A stretch of DNA of 64,000 bases, from assembly GCA_003153315.1 (NCBI GenBank), contig PLYA01000098.1, positions 1-64,000 on the forward strand, in the 5' to 3' direction. This document shows positions 52,867 to 63,081 of the stretch, piece after piece. A program made the translations under genes and the position numbers. The stretch is from Bacteroidota bacterium (lineage in GTDB: Bacteria > Bacteroidota > Bacteroidia > B-17B0 > Aurantibacillaceae). Positions within the stretch are counted from its first letter, which is position 1, and each line of letters opens with the position of its first letter. Below the pieces are notes generated by a model. That model saw only the letters and a program-made list of their open reading frames with translations, did no database searches and was not told where the DNA came from.

Positions 52867-55800
52867 ATGGAATCTCTGCAAAAGGATATTCAGGCGCTTG
52901 GTACCATTGGTCAGCAGATTACTTCCACCCGCGATTTTGAAACCATTTTCTTAAAACTGCACCAAAGCGTAAGCAGCCTGATGGATGCCGAGGCTTTTGG
53001 CGTTAGAATTTATAATCCCGAAAAAAACGAAGTAGAGGTTAAATACGAATTTGATAAAGGGTTGCGCTGCGAACCCTTTTCTTTTTCGATGGATAACGAC
53101 AATAATTTTTCGGTATGGTGCATTAAAAACAGTAAAGAGATTTTTATTAATGATAACACCAACGAACACACAAAGTATGTAAAGAAAATAATTGTGATAC
53201 AGGGCGAAATGACGCAATCGCTGATTTTCTGTCCCATGATTATAAATGATAAAGTAATTGGTGTTATAACAGTGCAGAGTTATAAGAAAAACCAATACAC
53301 GGCTAATCATCTTAATATCATAAGAACGCTTGCTTCTTATGCCGCCATAGCCTTAGATAATGCCCGTTTGTATGAACACATGGAGGCAGAGGTTAAGCTG
53401 CGGACTTCAGAAATCATCAAACAAAAAACTGAAATAGAGAACGCCAATAAAAATATTGAGCTGCTTAGTAAAATAGGGCAGCAAATTACTGCTTCCTTAT
53501 CTGTAGAAAAAATAATTGAAACCGTTTATAAAAACGTAAACCAGTTAATGGATGCTTCTTCTTTCTGGATTGGCATTTATAATGAGGCAAAACAACGCTT
53601 GGATTATCCGCTTGGCAAAGAAAAAGGAAAAACCCTGCCCTTTGCTCATTATAATTTAAGCGATGATAAAAGATTACCTGTTTGGGCTTTCAAAAATCAA
53701 AAGGAAGTATTTGTAAATGATTATATAAACGAATATAAAAATTACATACCCGATTCTTCTCCTCCATTGCCTGTTGTTGGGGAGATTGCGGAGTCTTCTA
53801 TTTGGTATCCGCTACTATCCAAAGATAAAAAAACACTGGGTGTTTTAACCATACAAAGCTTTAAGAAAAATGCTTATAGCGATTATCATTTAAGTATTGT
53901 GCGAAACCTGGCTGTGTTTACTTCCATTGCTTTGGAAAATGCTTTGCTGCATGAAAATGTAGAGAAGGAAGTTAAAAACAGGACAAGAGAAGTTATTAAA
54001 CAAAAAGAAGCTTTAGAAGTTTCTTATAAAAAAATTCGGGTACTGGATGATATAGGGCAACAGCTTACTTCTATACACGATTTTGAAACCATATTCTCAA
54101 AACTTCATCAAAGTGTCAATAGTTTGATGGATGCTGAATGTTTTGGTATTAGAATTTACGACCCCGAAAAGAATGAAATAGAAATCAGGTACGAGTATGA
54201 TAAAGATGTAAGATCAGAGCCTATATTTTTCTCAATGAATAATGAGAATAATTTTTCGGTATGGTGCATTAAAAACAAAAAAGAAATATTTATAAATGAT
54301 AATATTAACGAACATAAGAAGTATGTAAAAGAAATAGTGGTGATACAGGGCGAGATGTCACAATCGCTTATTTTTTGCCCAATGATTATAAAAGATAAAA
54401 TAGTGGGTGTAATTACTGCCCAAAGCTATGAAAAGAATAAATATACCACCGACCACCTGAATATTATACGAACACTTGCCTCTTATGCTGCTATAGCTAT
54501 TGAAAATGCACGCCTGTATGAAAACATGGAGGCTGAAGTAAAAATGAGGACATCTGAAGTTATTAAGCAGAAAATAGAAATAGAAAAATCGCATAAAAAC
54601 CTTTCTATACTTAGTAAAATAGGGCAGCAGGTTACCTCCACCTTAGATCTGGAAACCGTATTAAACGTAGTTTATAAAAACGTAAATAAACTGATGGATG
54701 CCAATACCTTTTTAATTGGCTATTACAACAGAGAAACTGAAATTATAGAAATGAAACTGGGCATGGAGAAAGGAAAGGTAATTCCTTTCCATGGCTGGAA
54801 AATAAGTGATAAAAAAAGGCTTGCTGTTTGGTGCGTTGATAATAAGAAAGAAGTTGTTATTAATGAATATCAGAAAGATTTTAATAAATACATACCCAAC
54901 ATAGATATTCCTAAAGCGGTTGCGGGAAAACTTCCGGAATCGGTTATCTATCTTCCATTAATTGTTGAAGATAAAATTATTGGTATCATGACGGTGCAGA
55001 GCTTTAAGAAGAATGCTTACACCCCTTATGATTTGGAACTGGCAAGAACATTGGCTTCTTATGTTGCTGTGGCTTTAAATAATTCTGAAGCTTATAAGCA
55101 ACTAAGTTATGCCAAGCAGGAAGTTGAAAAGCTTTCTATTGTTGCCAGTAAATCACAAAATACAGTAGTTATTTGTAATGCCGATTTAGAACTTGAATGG
55201 GCAAACGATGCGTTTACGCAAAATTACAAATGCACGTTAGAAGAATTTAAACAAGAACACGGAAATACTATCATTGAAGCGAGTGGTTATCCTGAAATTA
55301 AAAAAATATTAAATGAATGCCTTCGTAAAAAAGAGGGAACTACTTATGAAGCAAAGAGTATAATTAAAGGGAAAGAAATGTATTTTCAGACAACCCTTTC
55401 TCCCATTTTTGATGAACAGGGAAAACTGCTGAACATGGTTTTGATTGATGCGGATATTACAGAACGTAAAAAAGCAGCGCTTGAAATTGAACAGAAGAAT
55501 AAAGATATTACTGATAGTATTAATTACGCCAAAAAGATTCAGCAGGCCATTTTACCATCTGATGTACAATTCCGTTTATTATTTCCCGATTCATTTATTT
55601 TATTTAAACCCAAAGATATTGTTGCGGGTGATTTTTACTGGATGCAAGAAATTAATGATACGGTTTTTATTGCCGCAGCCGATTGTACCGGGCATGGTGT
55701 TCCGGGCGCAATGGTATCGGTAGTTTGTAGCAATGCGCTAAACAGAGCAGTAAAAGAGTTTCATTTATCTGATACCGGAAAAATTCTTGATAAGGTAACC

Positions 55801-56247
55801 GATCTTATTATAGAAACCTTTGAGAAAAGCACTACTGATGTAAAAGATGGAATGGACATTTCTTTACTCGCTATAAATAAGGAAACGAAACAAATACAAT
55901 GGAGTGGGGCTTATAACGTATTATGGTATTTCCAAAACAAAAAACTGCACGAAATTACTGCCGATAAACAACCTATAGGTAAGAGTGATCATCGTAAACC
56001 ATTTAAGACTCATAAAATAAAATATCAACCGGATACAACATTCTATTTATTTACCGATGGATATGCAGACCAATTTGGTGGTCCTAAAGGAAAAAAATTC
56101 AAATACAAACAACTGGAAGAAAAACTATTGGTTAATTGCAGTAAGGAATTAGAAGAACAAAAGGAATCTTTGAATGAGGCATTTGAAATATGGAAGGGTG
56201 AATTGGAACAAGTGGATGATATTACTATTGTTGGGATTCGCATTTAA
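52867..56247 (+). CDS. Four-GAF, PAS, SpoIIE-type phosphatase sensor protein
   Basis: 1126 residues, no signal peptide or TM segment, so cytoplasmic. Four GAF domains at about 20-165, 205-355, 395-545 and 590-740 alternate with coiled coils. A PAS domain follows at about 765-875 (VVICNADLELEWANDAFTQNY), then a short coil and a SpoIIE/PP2C phosphatase (about 900-1126; [41 protein letters not shown]) with the metal-binding aspartates. GAF1-2 and GAF3-4 are copies: GAF1 and GAF3 share long stretches such as NFSVWCIKN and QSLIFCPMII. It should sense small ligands and dephosphorylate an anti-anti-sigma-like partner, not encoded here. Confidence 0.92.
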   Translation: MESLQKDIQALGTIGQQITSTRDFETIFLKLHQSVSSLMDAEAFGVRIYNPEKNEVEVKYEFDKGLRCEPFSFSMDNDNNFSVWCIKNSKEIFINDNTNEHTKYVKKIIVIQGEMTQSLIFCPMIINDKVIGVITVQSYKKNQYTANHLNIIRTLASYAAIALDNARLYEHMEAEVKLRTSEIIKQKTEIENANKNIELLSKIGQQITASLSVEKIIETVYKNVNQLMDASSFWIGIYNEAKQRLDYPLGKEKGKTLPFAHYNLSDDKRLPVWAFKNQKEVFVNDYINEYKNYIPDSSPPLPVVGEIAESSIWYPLLSKDKKTLGVLTIQSFKKNAYSDYHLSIVRNLAVFTSIALENALLHENVEKEVKNRTREVIKQKEALEVSYKKIRVLDDIGQQLTSIHDFETIFSKLHQSVNSLMDAECFGIRIYDPEKNEIEIRYEYDKDVRSEPIFFSMNNENNFSVWCIKNKKEIFINDNINEHKKYVKEIVVIQGEMSQSLIFCPMIIKDKIVGVITAQSYEKNKYTTDHLNIIRTLASYAAIAIENARLYENMEAEVKMRTSEVIKQKIEIEKSHKNLSILSKIGQQVTSTLDLETVLNVVYKNVNKLMDANTFLIGYYNRETEIIEMKLGMEKGKVIPFHGWKISDKKRLAVWCVDNKKEVVINEYQKDFNKYIPNIDIPKAVAGKLPESVIYLPLIVEDKIIGIMTVQSFKKNAYTPYDLELARTLASYVAVALNNSEAYKQLSYAKQEVEKLSIVASKSQNTVVICNADLELEWANDAFTQNYKCTLEEFKQEHGNTIIEASGYPEIKKILNECLRKKEGTTYEAKSIIKGKEMYFQTTLSPIFDEQGKLLNMVLIDADITERKKAALEIEQKNKDITDSINYAKKIQQAILPSDVQFRLLFPDSFILFKPKDIVAGDFYWMQEINDTVFIAAADCTGHGVPGAMVSVVCSNALNRAVKEFHLSDTGKILDKVTDLIIETFEKSTTDVKDGMDISLLAINKETKQIQWSGAYNVLWYFQNKKLHEITADKQPIGKSDHRKPFKTHKIKYQPDTTFYLFTDGYADQFGGPKGKKFKYKQLEEKLLVNCSKELEEQKESLNEAFEIWKGELEQVDDITIVGIRI

Positions 56248-56317
56248 AATAATCTTATTACTAGGCATTTACAAATGATAATTAACAATGAAATATAATA
56301 ATGTTGAAAAACGCTCT

Positions 56318-58258
56318 ATGCAAAAAGTAATTTTTTTCCTAGCCGTTATTTTTACCTTACTTCAAGCATCTGCACAAATTGTTCCGACACAGATGTTAAA
56401 CGCGGAAACTGCGCTAATAGATGAACGTGTTGACACTAAAAAATTTCCAGTACTTAATCAGGATTCTGTTTGGACAGCAAACAATTATTATAAGATTGAA
56501 CGCAGCATTCCCATGCGCGACGGGGTGAAACTGTTTACCTCTATATACATTCCTAAAGATTCTTCACAAAAGCACCCCATTATGCTAATGAGAACTCCTT
56601 ATTCTTGTGCACCTTATGGGCCTAAAGAATTCCGAAACTTTTGGAGTAGAAACACTCAATGGTATTTTAAAGAAAAATATATTGTAGTGTTGCAGGATAT
56701 TCGTGGTCGGTGGATGAGCGAAGGTGTGTTTGAAGATATACGCCCCTATATAGAAAACAAAAAAACAAATAAGGATATTGATGAAGCCAGTGATACCTAC
56801 GATGCGATAGATTGGATGATAAAAAGCATACCTACCAACAATGGTAGGGTAGGGGTGAGTGGTATTTCGTATCCAGGGTTTTATTCTACCATGGCTGCGC
56901 TAAGCGGGCATCCGGCATTAAAAGCAGTTAGTCCACAAGCCCCTGTTACCGATTGGTTTATTGGAGATGATGTGCATCATAACGGTGCTTTTTTTCTGTT
57001 AGACACCTATGATTTTGATTATTTCTTCGGTAAGCCGCGCCCTAAACCTACTTCAGATGAACCTACTTTTTTTGATTTTAACAGTAAGGATAATTATGAT
57101 TTCTATTTAAAAGCAGGAACGCTTAAAAACATTACAAAAAAATACATGGGCGATACCATGAAATTTTGGAATGAAGAAATGAATCATCCTAATTATGATG
57201 ATTTCTGGAAGTCGCATACCATTACCAATCACTTAAAAAACATAAAACCTGCCATACTTATTACCGGTGGTTTGTTTGATGCCGAAGACTGCTGGGGTGC
57301 TTGGAATACATACAAAACCATTGAAAAACAAAGCCCTTTAACAAACAACAGATTGGTTATGGGGCCTTGGTTTCATGGGGGATGGGCTAAATCAGATGGC
57401 AGTCATTTAGGTAATGTACAGTTCGGTAAAGATGTTAATGATTATTATTATAAGAATATAGAAATACCCTTCTTTAATTATTACTTGAAAGGAGAAGGCG
57501 ATGCAAAACAAATTGCTGAAGCAAACATTTTTATTACCGGGGAAAACAAGTGGACTGCATTTGCCCAGTGGCCTCCCAAAAACACAGAAGCAAAACCAAT
57601 TTATTTGAATGATAAAGGAGCCTTATCTTATACCAAACCAACAGATTCAAATAGCTTTTCAGAATACATCAGTAATCCTGCAAAGCCTGTTCCTTATACT
57701 GAAGATGTGCATTTAAAACGTACCCGAGAATACATGGCGGATGACCAGCGTTTTGCTGCACGCAGACCGGATGTACTTGTATTTAAAACCGATGTACTTG
57801 ATAAAGATGTTACACTTGCCGGTCCCGTTATCGCAGACTTACTGATAAGTATTTCCACTACCGATGCGGACTTTGTAGTGAAGCTGATAGATGTTTTTCC
57901 TGATACGTTTAGTTATTCTAAAAAAGATAAATATCCTATGGGTGGCTATCAAATGCTGGTGCGTGGCGAAGTAATGCGTGGTAAATTCCGTAATAGCTTT
58001 GAAAAACCAGAACCCTTTACTCCTGATAAAATTACAGAAGTTAAGTATGAACTGCCTGATGTTGCTCACACCTTTCAAAAAGGGCATCGCATCATGATTC
58101 AAATACAAAGCTCTTGGTTTCCTTTGGTGGATAGAAACCCGCAACAGTTTCTGGATATATATCATTGCGATGAAAAAGATTTTATCAAATCAAACATCCG
58201 CATTTATCATGATGCAACTAACGCTTCCTCTATTTTGCTTCCGGTATTAAATAAGTAA
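56318..58258 (+). CDS. CocE/NonD-family hydrolase (X-Pro dipeptidyl-peptidase-like), secreted
   Basis: About 646 residues from ATG 56318, directly before a signal peptide (KVIFFLAVIFTLLQASAQ); an ATG at 56288 is possible but gives a long polar leader. The alpha/beta-hydrolase nucleophile is in GVSGISYPGF (about residue 187). RDGVKLFTSIYIPKD, LMRTPYSCAPYG and VLQDIRGRWMSEG are typical of the CocE/S15 family, and the C-terminal jellyroll has DVFPDTF and FPLVDRNPQQFLD. Members hydrolyse esters or amides, including glutaryl-7-ACA; the substrate here is unknown. Confidence 0.92.
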   Translation: MQKVIFFLAVIFTLLQASAQIVPTQMLNAETALIDERVDTKKFPVLNQDSVWTANNYYKIERSIPMRDGVKLFTSIYIPKDSSQKHPIMLMRTPYSCAPYGPKEFRNFWSRNTQWYFKEKYIVVLQDIRGRWMSEGVFEDIRPYIENKKTNKDIDEASDTYDAIDWMIKSIPTNNGRVGVSGISYPGFYSTMAALSGHPALKAVSPQAPVTDWFIGDDVHHNGAFFLLDTYDFDYFFGKPRPKPTSDEPTFFDFNSKDNYDFYLKAGTLKNITKKYMGDTMKFWNEEMNHPNYDDFWKSHTITNHLKNIKPAILITGGLFDAEDCWGAWNTYKTIEKQSPLTNNRLVMGPWFHGGWAKSDGSHLGNVQFGKDVNDYYYKNIEIPFFNYYLKGEGDAKQIAEANIFITGENKWTAFAQWPPKNTEAKPIYLNDKGALSYTKPTDSNSFSEYISNPAKPVPYTEDVHLKRTREYMADDQRFAARRPDVLVFKTDVLDKDVTLAGPVIADLLISISTTDADFVVKLIDVFPDTFSYSKKDKYPMGGYQMLVRGEVMRGKFRNSFEKPEPFTPDKITEVKYELPDVAHTFQKGHRIMIQIQSSWFPLVDRNPQQFLDIYHCDEKDFIKSNIRIYHDATNASSILLPVLNK

Positions 58259-58345
58259 ATGAGCTATGGAGTTTTCTCCTGTTTCACACTATCAAAAATA
58301 TTTTAATTTTTACTCTTTTTAATTACCTTTATTGAATAAATGCAA

Positions 58346-59731
58346 ATGAAGAAATTTATCAAACGTTTAGTATTACTGTTGCTCATAGTCGGATTAGGCT
58401 ATGGAATAAATTATTGTCGGGTTTCATTTCCTATTATCAGTGGCTATGGAGCTAAAGATATATGCTCGGCAGTATTTATTTCACATAGAGACCCGAAGGA
58501 AGTTATGGCACAGGAGCTTGGTAAATTTCCTTTAAAGTTAGGTTCGTTTGAAGTTAATTATAAAGATTCTTCTGTAACAGGCTCTGTGTTTGGTTTTGCA
58601 AAATGCAAAGCTATTTACCGCAAAGGTTTAGGCTCTACGTTAGTTGCTGAGATAAGTGAGGAAGAAATACGTAAACAACATTTTATTTTGACTCATCTTC
58701 CTGCAATTAACCAAGACACGGTTGCCTGGCCTATGGGCAATAAAACAAATGATATATTGCCTGATGAGGTTGACCAACCTGCTTTAATAGCTGCCGTTAA
58801 AAACGCTTTTGAAGAACCCGATACTACCAAACCCAAGCGTACCAGAGCTATAGTAGTACTGTATGATGGTAATATAGTTTATGAGCAATATGCAAAGGGT
58901 TATACAAAAGAAAGTAAACTGATTGGCTGGAGCATGACTAAAACAATTAACGCTGCGCTGATTGGTTTATTGGTAAAGTATAATAAACTTAATCTTGATG
59001 AGCCTGCACCTGTGCCTGAATGGCAAGATGCAAAAGACCCACGCCATGCTATTACCCTTAGAGATTTATTGCAACAAAGCAGTGGCTTGGATTTTGAAGA
59101 AGATTATTCTAAAAGCAGTGATGCTACTAATATGTTATTTAAAAAAGCTGATATGGGAGCTTATACAGCTTCTCATCTGTTGAAGGATAAACCGGGTTCG
59201 GTGTTTTATTACTCAAGCGGCAATTCTAATATATTAGCCCGCATAGTTAGACAAACTGTTGGAGAGAATAACTATCATTCTTTTCCGTATGATAGTTTGT
59301 TTTACCCATTAGGTATGTATAGTGCCGTTATGGAACCAGATGCATCGGGTACGTATGTTGGTTCATCATACATGTATGCTACTGCCAGAGATTGGGCCCG
59401 TTTTGGTTTGCTTTATATGAACAGGGGTTTATATAACAACAAACGTATTTTAACACAAGATTGGATTCAAGAAAGCATTACCCCTGCCCTATCAGCTGAA
59501 AAGGGAGAATATGGCTTTCAAGTTTGGTTAAATGCCGGAGAGGCTCATAGCCCAGCTAACAGAACCTATCCGCATGCCCCAACTGACTTGTATTATTTGG
59601 ATGGTTTTGAAGGACAACGGGTTTTTGTTGTTCCTTCAAAAAGACTGGTAGTAGTACGTTTAGGCCTTACTCAATATAAAAACTTTGACTCAGATGCTTT
59701 TATAGCTTCTATAATCAGTTGTGTTAAATAA
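58346..59731 (+). CDS. Serine hydrolase of the beta-lactamase/class C (NylB-like) family
   Basis: About 461 residues from ATG 58346. An N-terminal hydrophobic helix (RLVLLLLIVGLGYGINY) anchors it to the membrane. The catalytic SxxK is in GWSMTKTINAALIG (about residue 199). YYSSGNSN near residue 295 stands for the second motif, and LDGFEGQRVFV near 425 lies where class C enzymes have KTG. The family includes beta-lactamases, esterases and 6-aminohexanoate-dimer hydrolase; a role as a beta-lactamase is unlikely. It follows the CocE-like gene at 87 bp. Confidence 0.88.
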   Translation: MKKFIKRLVLLLLIVGLGYGINYCRVSFPIISGYGAKDICSAVFISHRDPKEVMAQELGKFPLKLGSFEVNYKDSSVTGSVFGFAKCKAIYRKGLGSTLVAEISEEEIRKQHFILTHLPAINQDTVAWPMGNKTNDILPDEVDQPALIAAVKNAFEEPDTTKPKRTRAIVVLYDGNIVYEQYAKGYTKESKLIGWSMTKTINAALIGLLVKYNKLNLDEPAPVPEWQDAKDPRHAITLRDLLQQSSGLDFEEDYSKSSDATNMLFKKADMGAYTASHLLKDKPGSVFYYSSGNSNILARIVRQTVGENNYHSFPYDSLFYPLGMYSAVMEPDASGTYVGSSYMYATARDWARFGLLYMNRGLYNNKRILTQDWIQESITPALSAEKGEYGFQVWLNAGEAHSPANRTYPHAPTDLYYLDGFEGQRVFVVPSKRLVVVRLGLTQYKNFDSDAFIASIISCVK

Positions 59732-59751
59732 GAGATAAAGAAAGAGTTTGA

Positions 59752-62700
59752 TTAAACTCTTACACCAATAACCAGTACATCATCTATCTGTTCGTAAGCA
59801 CCTCTCCAGTCAGTAAACACTTTACGCAAATGTTCGTATTGTTCCTGCATTGGCTTATCAGTTATTTCGGCAAAAGTACGTTGCAGGTTTGCTACCATAA
59901 ATTTCTTACCTTTTTCCCCGCCAAATTGATCAGCATATCCATCGCTAAAAACATATACACAATCATCTTTTTTTAATTGAATTGTATGATTGGTAAACTG
60001 GCGCTTCACTTCAAAATCAAACTCCAAACCGCCAATTGGGAATTTATCAGGTTTAATAATTTCAGCTTTATCGCTGGCATCCTTTCTGTAAATCCAAAGT
60101 GCCCGATTAGCTCCAGCATATTCAAGTACTGAGGTTTCTTTATTAAAAGAACATAAAGCTATATCCATTCCATCTCTGCGCTCAAATTCACCTTTATTAT
60201 GGTTAAGGGCAGTTTTAACTCCCACATGCAAGGTGTTTAAAATTTCAGCAGGCTGATAAATATGTTGTTCTCCTACAATCTCATTTAATAAAGAGTTTCC
60301 TATAATACTCATAAAAGCACCCGGAACACCATGTCCTGTACAATCAGCAGCAGCAAAAAGATTTTTACCATCGCGATTAGCAAACCAATAAAAGTCTCCG
60401 CTAACAATATCTTTTGGCATATATAATACAAATGATTCGGGAAAATCTTTTTTTAAACCTGTAATAGCAGGAAGTAATGCCTCTTGTATGTTTTTAGCAT
60501 ATTTAATGCTATCCGTCATCTCTAAATTCTTATGTTCAATGGTTGCTTTTTGTTCTATTACTTCTTTGTTTATTAATTCTACTTTTTGTTTTTCTTCTCT
60601 TAATTCTCTTGTACGTGAGGCAACCTGCTTCTCAAGTTTAACTTTATCCGCATATAGTTTTTTGGTTTTATATGTGTTGTATCCATATATAGATGCCAAT
60701 GCAACTATGGCACAAAGTGTATAAAACCACCATGTTCTGTACCAAGGTGGCAGTACTTTAAATTTAAACTGCAAGGGTTCTTTATTCCAAACGCCATCGT
60801 TATTCATGGCTTTTAAATAAAAAATATAACTACCCGGTTGAAGAGACGAATAAGTTACTTCCGTTTTGGATGTTACCGGAACCCAATCTCCATCAACCCC
60901 ATCTAATTTAAATTGATATTTCACTTTATCAGGATTTGTTTGTGAAATACCAATAAAATCAAGAGTAACATGGTTTTTAGCGTAGGGCAATTTTAAATCT
61001 ATAGGCAAACCCGATAAAGAATCTAAACTTTTAGCATAAGGAGAAAGGTCTGTTTTTTCAAAAAATATTTTTATATCCGTAATTAAACAAGAAGGTTCCT
61101 GATAATTTGTTTTTTCAAAACGTGGATTAAACATAGTTACCCCCTTTACCGTACCAAACCATAGTTGGCCTTCGTCGTCTTTAATGGCGGCGTTGGCGTT
61201 ACACTCTATGCCTTTTAAGCCCTCTTCTTTACCAAAATGCTTTATACTAATTTTTCCTAAAGTTATAAAATCATTTACCTGTAGGGCGTCTATACCCTTA
61301 TTGGTACCTATCCACAAACGGTTTTGATTGTCAAACACCAGAAAATAAACTTGATTAGAAGCCAAGCCATCTTTCTCGCTAATATTCACAAACTCTTTGT
61401 AATTATAATAAAACAAACCATCTTCGGTACCACACCAAAGATTGCCATCTTTATCTTTCACAACGCTATAAACTGCTTTATCTGTAAACTTGTTTTTTTT
61501 ATTAATTACTTCAACCTCTTTCCTATCATATTTTATCAATCCATAATTAGCTGTTGCCAACCATAAATTTTGATACTTATCTTCTGTAATACCATAAATT
61601 GCTAAATCAGCGGAGGCTTTTAATCTATTTACAACTTCTACAGGTTCTTTCTTTCCTTTTTCGCCAAAGATTACCAAGCCGGTTCCGGTTCCTATATAAT
61701 GTGTTCCTTGCGAATCGTGGTATATAGAATAAATGGTTTGATAATCACTTTCCGCCCAGTAATTAATAAATTTATTTTCATTAAAAATACTTAATCCCGA
61801 TTGAGTGCCTATCCAAAGTTTTCCCTCTTTATCCTGAGCCATACAATTAACTGTATTATCAATCAGGCTTTCTTTGGTGTTTTTTACATTTACCTTGTGT
61901 TGTATTCTTTCATTTCCATTCATTACCAATAAACCATTATTGCGCATGGCAATCCAATATTTTTTATCCTTTGTTTGGTAAATACTATTTATATAATCTC
62001 CCGGAAGCCCATCCTTTTCACTATAACTAACTATAGCTTCGGAGCTTAGTTTGCTTACTCCAAAACCATCAGAGCCAAACCACAAATTACCTTCACTATC
62101 TATACACGACGATAAAATAAGATTGCCGCATAAACCATTGCCAACTAAAAATTTATGATGAGCATGTCCGTTATATTTTACTACACCTTCATTAGTTGAT
62201 AACCAAAAGGTATTATTTTTATCCTTACTGATACTGGTAATAGCCATGTTCTCAAGAGACATTCCTTGTATATCTACCCCCTTTATCTTTTTGTTTTTAT
62301 CAACGTGATAAAGCCCAGCAACAACACCTATGTATATATTTCCCTGGCCATCTTCATTGAAGGAACGTATAAAATTCTCCTTCAACCCATTTAATTGATT
62401 AAACCAAGTATAGGTATTGTTTGTTGGAGAATAGCAACAAGCTCCGTTTTGAATAGTTCCAAACCAGTAATTTCCTGCATTATCTTCGTATATGGTAAAA
62501 ATTGCCGAAGCTTCCAACAATTTATCCCCATTTAATTTAATGGGTTTATTTTTTTCGTTTAAATAACAAACTCCTTTTTGAGTGCCAATCCATATTTTAT
62601 CTGTTTTGTCAATTAAAACTTTAAACACGGTGTTATGTGGCAGACCCTTTCCTGTATCAATACGAACATCTTTAAATTTTCCCTTTATTTGCAAACCATC

Positions 62701-63081
62701 ATATGTGGCAAAATAGATGTTTTGTTTTTTATCTTCGGCAATAGAAAATATGGTATTGCTAATGGCTCCATTTTCGGAAGTAAAATTCTTAAAAGTTTTA
62801 CCATCAAACATAGATACCCCACCCAAGTTGGTACCAAACCACATATACCCTTTGCTATCTTGAAAGATGCAATTAACCTGAGACTGGGCTAAACCATCTT
62901 CTACATTGTAATTCCTGAAATCATAGGTTTGAGCAGATGTTTTAACACTGTTCAGCATGAAAGCAAGCAAGAGCGTCATTGCGAGCCGCAGGCGAAGCAA
63001 TCTCATCTTTAAAACAGATTGCCGCACTTCGCTCGCAATGACGATGAGAAGTAAAACAATATGCAGCCAAAGCTTACGCAT
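59752..63081 (-). CDS. Two-component-regulator-propeller sensor with SpoIIE phosphatase output
   Basis: 1109 residues. The signal peptide region is interrupted in frame by a REP-like element (about residues 10-36). Then come 14-blade-type ligand-binding propeller repeats (about 55-690; [26 protein letters not shown] is the first), a Y_Y_Y domain (about 715-775), one TM helix (about 783-803), a coiled coil and a SpoIIE phosphatase (about 885-1108; [35 protein letters not shown]). Propeller receptors normally end in histidine kinases, so this phosphatase output is less usual. Its start overlaps the hemE stop by 8 bp. Confidence 0.9.
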   Translation of the reverse strand: MRKLWLHIVLLLIVIASEVRQSVLKMRLLRLRLAMTLLLAFMLNSVKTSAQTYDFRNYNVEDGLAQSQVNCIFQDSKGYMWFGTNLGGVSMFDGKTFKNFTSENGAISNTIFSIAEDKKQNIYFATYDGLQIKGKFKDVRIDTGKGLPHNTVFKVLIDKTDKIWIGTQKGVCYLNEKNKPIKLNGDKLLEASAIFTIYEDNAGNYWFGTIQNGACCYSPTNNTYTWFNQLNGLKENFIRSFNEDGQGNIYIGVVAGLYHVDKNKKIKGVDIQGMSLENMAITSISKDKNNTFWLSTNEGVVKYNGHAHHKFLVGNGLCGNLILSSCIDSEGNLWFGSDGFGVSKLSSEAIVSYSEKDGLPGDYINSIYQTKDKKYWIAMRNNGLLVMNGNERIQHKVNVKNTKESLIDNTVNCMAQDKEGKLWIGTQSGLSIFNENKFINYWAESDYQTIYSIYHDSQGTHYIGTGTGLVIFGEKGKKEPVEVVNRLKASADLAIYGITEDKYQNLWLATANYGLIKYDRKEVEVINKKNKFTDKAVYSVVKDKDGNLWCGTEDGLFYYNYKEFVNISEKDGLASNQVYFLVFDNQNRLWIGTNKGIDALQVNDFITLGKISIKHFGKEEGLKGIECNANAAIKDDEGQLWFGTVKGVTMFNPRFEKTNYQEPSCLITDIKIFFEKTDLSPYAKSLDSLSGLPIDLKLPYAKNHVTLDFIGISQTNPDKVKYQFKLDGVDGDWVPVTSKTEVTYSSLQPGSYIFYLKAMNNDGVWNKEPLQFKFKVLPPWYRTWWFYTLCAIVALASIYGYNTYKTKKLYADKVKLEKQVASRTRELREEKQKVELINKEVIEQKATIEHKNLEMTDSIKYAKNIQEALLPAITGLKKDFPESFVLYMPKDIVSGDFYWFANRDGKNLFAAADCTGHGVPGAFMSIIGNSLLNEIVGEQHIYQPAEILNTLHVGVKTALNHNKGEFERRDGMDIALCSFNKETSVLEYAGANRALWIYRKDASDKAEIIKPDKFPIGGLEFDFEVKRQFTNHTIQLKKDDCVYVFSDGYADQFGGEKGKKFMVANLQRTFAEITDKPMQEQYEHLRKVFTDWRGAYEQIDDVLVIGVRV
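62974..63053. repeat. Palindromic REP-like element, copy 2
   Basis: 80 bp: CGTCATTGCGAGCCGCAGGC, GAAGCAATCT, an AT loop, AGATTGCCGCACTTC and GCTCGCAATGACG. Same element class as 37284-37355. It lies in the signal-peptide codons of the propeller sensor, in frame, between two hydrophobic halves (LHIVLLL and LLLAFML). Confidence 0.9.

Noticed and set aside
59743-59760. Terminator hairpin AGAGTTT-n4-AAACTCT between the serine hydrolase and the propeller sensor
   Set aside because: It lies partly within the last codons of the sensor gene and lacks a T-run; too weak to call.
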